A stretch of DNA of 64,000 nucleotides. Origin: Typhlomys cinereus. Taxonomy: Eukaryota; Chordata; Mammalia; Rodentia; Platacanthomyidae. Location of the stretch: the NCBI GenBank assembly GCA_023101885.1, contig JALPQD010000006.1, positions 16,454,085 through 16,518,084 of the forward strand, given 5' to 3'. The notes below the pieces were generated by a model that did not search any database, had not been told where the DNA came from, and was given only the letters and a program-made list of their open reading frames with translations. This document shows positions 60,869 to 64,000 of the stretch, in pieces; position 1 is the first letter of the stretch; each line of letters opens with the position of its first letter. The position numbers and the translations under genes are program-made.

Positions 60869-61124
60869 CAGCTGCAGGCGGAAGGTCTTGAGTTCGGATC
60901 CTAGACCCCATGTATAGACGCCGGGCGGAAGCGGGGGTGGCCTGCGCTTCTCGTCCTGGTAGGGACCTGTGAATCCTGGGGCAGAGTAAACAAGGAGGAG
61001 GTGGAGGCGGTCCATAGTGGTTTCCGAATTTGTCCGTGGTTCCTCACACACACAGACATACACACATGCACACACATGCATACACACACAATTGAATAAA
61101 TAATAAACAATAAAAAAATTTTAA
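60869..61124 (+). mobile_element. 5'-truncated young composite SINE
   Basis: Sense copy that starts inside the head (CTGCAGGCGGAAGGTC) and lacks the first roughly 45 bp, including the A box. The body (CGCCGGGCGGAAGCGGGGGTGGCC) is CpG-rich. It ends with degenerate CA-rich sequence and AATTGAATAAATAATAAAC. A perfect 13-bp duplication, AAAAATGAGCAAG, flanks it (60856-60868 and 61125-61137), so the truncation happened at insertion. Confidence 0.92.
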
Positions 61125-61137
61125 AAAAATGAGCAAG

Positions 61138-61837
61138 TGGCTTCTCTAGATTGAATTGCCTTTGCTTAAACTGTAGAACCATCATTAGCCTCAAACAACC
61201 AGTTTCACATTTGGCCAAAAACACTGAACACTTCACCCCTTCATAACATAGTTTTCATATGCCATATTTCAAGTCCAACAATCCTTATTGGGGCTGTTGT
61301 GGATTATGATATTCCTGGAACATGTTGTCATCCTTCTATTTTCTCCAAATTCTATTCTGTCCATACTGATAGAGTCTCATTCCTATTGCTTTAAATCATA
61401 ATAAATCAAGGCTTCTTGTGCTTTCCAGAGCAAATTGATTCTCTCCAGCATGAATAATCTCATTAACGTGCTAGTGATGACAATCACAACCAAATACATG
61501 TCTCTGTAGAAACTCACCTCAGAAGAAGGGGAAACTTTCATTCAAATTTAAAATCTCTTTCTCTGTAGTCGTACTGTGAGAACATTTCTCCTCTAGGGTT
61601 TCCTCAGTCAGTTGTTTTGTTTCCTAAATGTTTGGTACTCTCTTTCTTTCATTCTTTATTTTCTTCATGTGTGATTCTTCTCCATAATCCTCTCTGTAGG
61701 GTTTCAGCTCTTTCTTCATATTCATGGAACAGATATTTGGCATCTCCATTTCTTCACTCTCATTACATATTCTGAGTAGCTTGATATTTTAACTCTTCTA
61801 GTTCATCAGTGAAAGTCATTAATTATCTTGTCAATAT
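61138..61837. other. Unassigned DNA
   Basis: No gene or nameable repeat. Confidence 0.45.
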
Positions 61838-61855
61838 TACTTCCTATACATTCTT

Positions 61856-62155
61856 TTTTTTAATTTTTTATTATTATTATCATTGATTCAACTGTGTGCA
61901 TATGCGTGTGTATGTGTGCGCACGTCTGTGTGTGTGTGTGTGTCTGTGTATGTGTAGAACCACGGACGAATTCGCGAACCACCATGGCCGCCTCCACCTC
62001 CTTGTGCCCCGGGATTCACAGGCTCCGCCCTACCAGGACCAGAAGCGCAGGCGGCCCCCGCTTCCACCTGGCGTCTATATGTGGGATCTGGGATCCGAAC
62101 TCAGGACCTTCCGCCTGCAAGGCGGAGGCTTAACCCCTGAGCCACCTCTCCAGCC
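61856..62155 (-). mobile_element. ID-headed composite SINE, youngest-looking copy
   Basis: Antisense copy with a T-rich tail complement, a degenerate (TG)n block, a body with many intact CpG sites (CGGACGAATTCGCG, GCGCAGGCGGCC) and a complete head ending CCTGAGCCACCTCTCCAGCC. It is flanked by a perfect 18-bp duplication at 61838-61855 and 62156-62173. The intact CpGs and perfect duplication suggest a recent insertion. Confidence 0.95.
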
Positions 62156-62173
62156 TACTTCCTATACATTCTT

Positions 62174-62349
62174 AAAAGTTCTTAACACTATAAGAATTCA
62201 CCCTTCTAGTTCCTAGCTTATTATTTATTTCTTGCTATCATTTTTACTTTTTGATCCCTACTTTCTTTGAATCTCTGATATAACATTTTCCTCTGACCAA
62301 TATTTTTATGGTTATACAACTTATTATATATACAGGAAAGAGACATTAT
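62174..62349. other. Unassigned AT-rich DNA
   Basis: Possibly part of the following old L1 insertion but not recognisable. Confidence 0.35.
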
Positions 62350-63300
62350 AGCATGCCACTTTACTGAAAATGTTTATTAATTCAAGGAGTTTTTCAAATA
62401 TAGAATCAGGTCATCTGCAAACAGTAATATTTTAAATTCTACCTTTTCTATTTGTATCCCTTTTATTTCCTTTTCTTGTCTTATTGCTCTATTTAGAAAT
62501 TTAAACAATATTGATCAGGAGTGGTCACAATGAACAGTATTTTCTTATTCCTGATCAAAGTGAGAATGCTCCAAATTTTTCTCTATTTAGAATGTTTGCC
62601 TGCATTTTGTCATATATAGTCTTTATTATGTTGAGATATAGCCCCTCCATTCCTGTTTTCTCCAAAGCTTTCATCATTAAGGGATGTTGAATTTTGTCAA
62701 AGACCATTTCTGCCTCTATTGAGAAGATCATATGATTTTTGTTTTTGAGTCTGTTAATATGATGAATAACATTTACTGATTTGCACATGTTAAACCATAT
62801 TTTCATTATGGGAATAACCAAACTTGATCATTATGTATGACCTTGTGAATATGTTTTTGGATTTGATTTGCAAATATTTTATTGGGGGTTTCTGTATCTG
62901 TATTCATTAGTGATATTAGCCTATAATTCTCTTTCTTTGATTGAGTGAGGTATCTCAGATACAGAAAGACAAACAGTGCATGACCTCTTTTATATGAGGA
63001 TAGTAGCATTGATCTCCTAAGCTTTGGCTTGGATTTACTGTAAGAGTCAGAAAATTCAAGAAGAATCAATGAATGGAAAGTTGGGAAGGCTCCACTAAGG
63101 TGAAACCTTTGGAAAGGGATATATAGGGTACCATTACAAGTAGGACGAGGGAGGGAATAATGATGAAAAAATACCTAGGGGGCATGAGGAGATGGAATAT
63201 AGGAAGGTTTAAGGGACTTAAAGAAAAATCTTGAGATTATGGGATGGAATCACTTAAGAATATCCTATGTTATTAATATGTCAAAACATTTCTTTTTAAA
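62350..63300 (+). mobile_element. Old L1 with inverted 5' part
   Basis: Positions 62350 to about 62940 are antisense L1 ORF2 reverse transcriptase. The reverse complement of the FADD codons is at about 62411-62421 and the antisense of the MDKIQ/FDKIQHP-type segment lies near 62690-62700. At about 62940 the strand switches: ATTGAGTGAGGTATCTCAGATACAGAAAGACAAACA is the sense end of ORF2, followed by a 3' UTR with a GAGGGAGGGAATAATG segment and an A-rich end near 63300. The layout is that of a twin-primed insertion on the plus strand. It belongs to an older subfamily than the L1 at 38 kb. No flanking duplication was resolved. Confidence 0.75.
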
Positions 63301-64000
63301 AAATGAACAAGAATGGACATTCACTATACACAGAACACAGAGAGAAGAAAACAGGGCAAAAAAATACTCTGAGTTGATTTACTTAGAATCCAGTGAAAAT
63401 TTAAGCTATACTAGAAATAGCAGGAATGTGACAATACCTGATAAGTTGTTGGTCAGAGAGGTCTCAAAGGCCCCTAAACAGTACAGACTTTTATTTTTGC
63501 TTTTGATTCCCTTAGAAAAACTGACAGTAAGACTGAAGCTGCAACACATATAGATCATAAGGCATGGACAAAAATCACCAACGGGAACTGGATTGTGAGC
63601 TTCCTCCTTACTGGATAACTTACAGAGTACTAATGAATACTATAGACGATACTGGGGGTAAAAGTAATGTGAACAGGTGAACATTAATGTAATAGTGACA
63701 TGAGTATCAAGAAGACAACCAACAGTATTCTGATTGAACTTAAGGCTCAATTGTCATAATATAATACATTCTTGTTATTGTAAACTAGAAAGAGAACTTA
63801 TGAAAGGGAAGAAAATAGGTCACAAGGAAAGAATTGATTACAAATCTTTAACTAGGAAATTAGTACACAAAACTGCTCTATAAATACCTGTTATTATACC
63901 CATATTATACCATATTATGTTATTATACCCATAGATTTGAAGAATATTCAACACTCAAACTAGAAACTTTCTTGTACAACACAATTTTTTTACTGAATAG
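63301..64000. other. Unassigned DNA
   Basis: A 104-codon frame spans 63239-63553 but overlaps the L1 3' UTR and has no recognisable domain. No gene or other repeat is visible. A near-perfect local repeat of CCATATTATAC/TTATACCCATA units is at about 63890-63935. Confidence 0.4.

Overview
This window is nuclear DNA from a mammal, almost certainly a rodent. It is AT-rich and shows no bacterial or viral gene organisation. It is filled with rodent-type retroelements: L1 LINEs, ID-headed tRNA-derived SINEs, B3/B4-like SINEs, MaLR-type LTRs and many (TG/CA)n microsatellites. The most frequent SINE is a roughly 250-300 bp composite with a tRNA-like head, a long unrelated body, a (CA)n block and an A-rich tail. 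Young murid B1/B2 copies were not seen, which points to a non-murid rodent, perhaps a jerboa or jumping mouse. That placement is inference. No host protein-coding exon, rRNA gene, tRNA gene or CRISPR array can be supported. The window reads as an intergenic gene desert or the inside of a very large intron.

Layout. Positions 1-11 kb hold mostly unique AT-rich DNA with a young SINE at 1.5 kb, an older SINE at 3.4 kb, a MaLR fragment at 5.5 kb, a short 5'-truncated L1 at 5.7 kb and an older LTR-like copy at 6.8 kb. Positions 11-25 kb are mostly unique DNA with an old L1 3' end, eroded MIR/L2-like pieces, an (AT)n and an (AG)n tract, and a B4-like SINE at 23.5 kb. Positions 25-36 kb are repeat-dense: an LTR-like element at 25.4 kb, a 5'-inverted L1 at 27.0 kb, three SINEs and two old L1 3' ends. 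A MaLR LTR at 35.1 kb has a SINE inserted near its 3' end.

Positions 38.2-44.3 kb carry the largest element, a nearly full-length L1 flanked by an imperfect 15-bp target-site duplication. Its ORF1 and ORF2 are recognisable along their whole length but broken by stops and frameshifts, so it cannot be autonomous as read. Positions 48-52 kb form a nested cluster: an old endogenous retrovirus remnant with a 3' LTR, split by an L1 tail and by a MaLR solo LTR with a perfect 5-bp duplication, followed by an (AAAG)n tract and another truncated L1 with a perfect 20-bp duplication. Positions 52-57 kb are mostly unique and contain the best candidate for a conserved noncoding element (about 54.8-55.3 kb). 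Positions 57-64 kb hold an L1 3' end with an expanded (TTTC)n tail, further SINEs, a local roughly 95-bp direct duplication, and an old L1 with an antisense-to-sense junction.

There are no cooperating genes here. The interest is in insertion history: nesting order, target-site duplications, two twin-priming-type L1 structures, and a few non-repeat stretches worth a conservation test. I see no evidence for a novel gene system.
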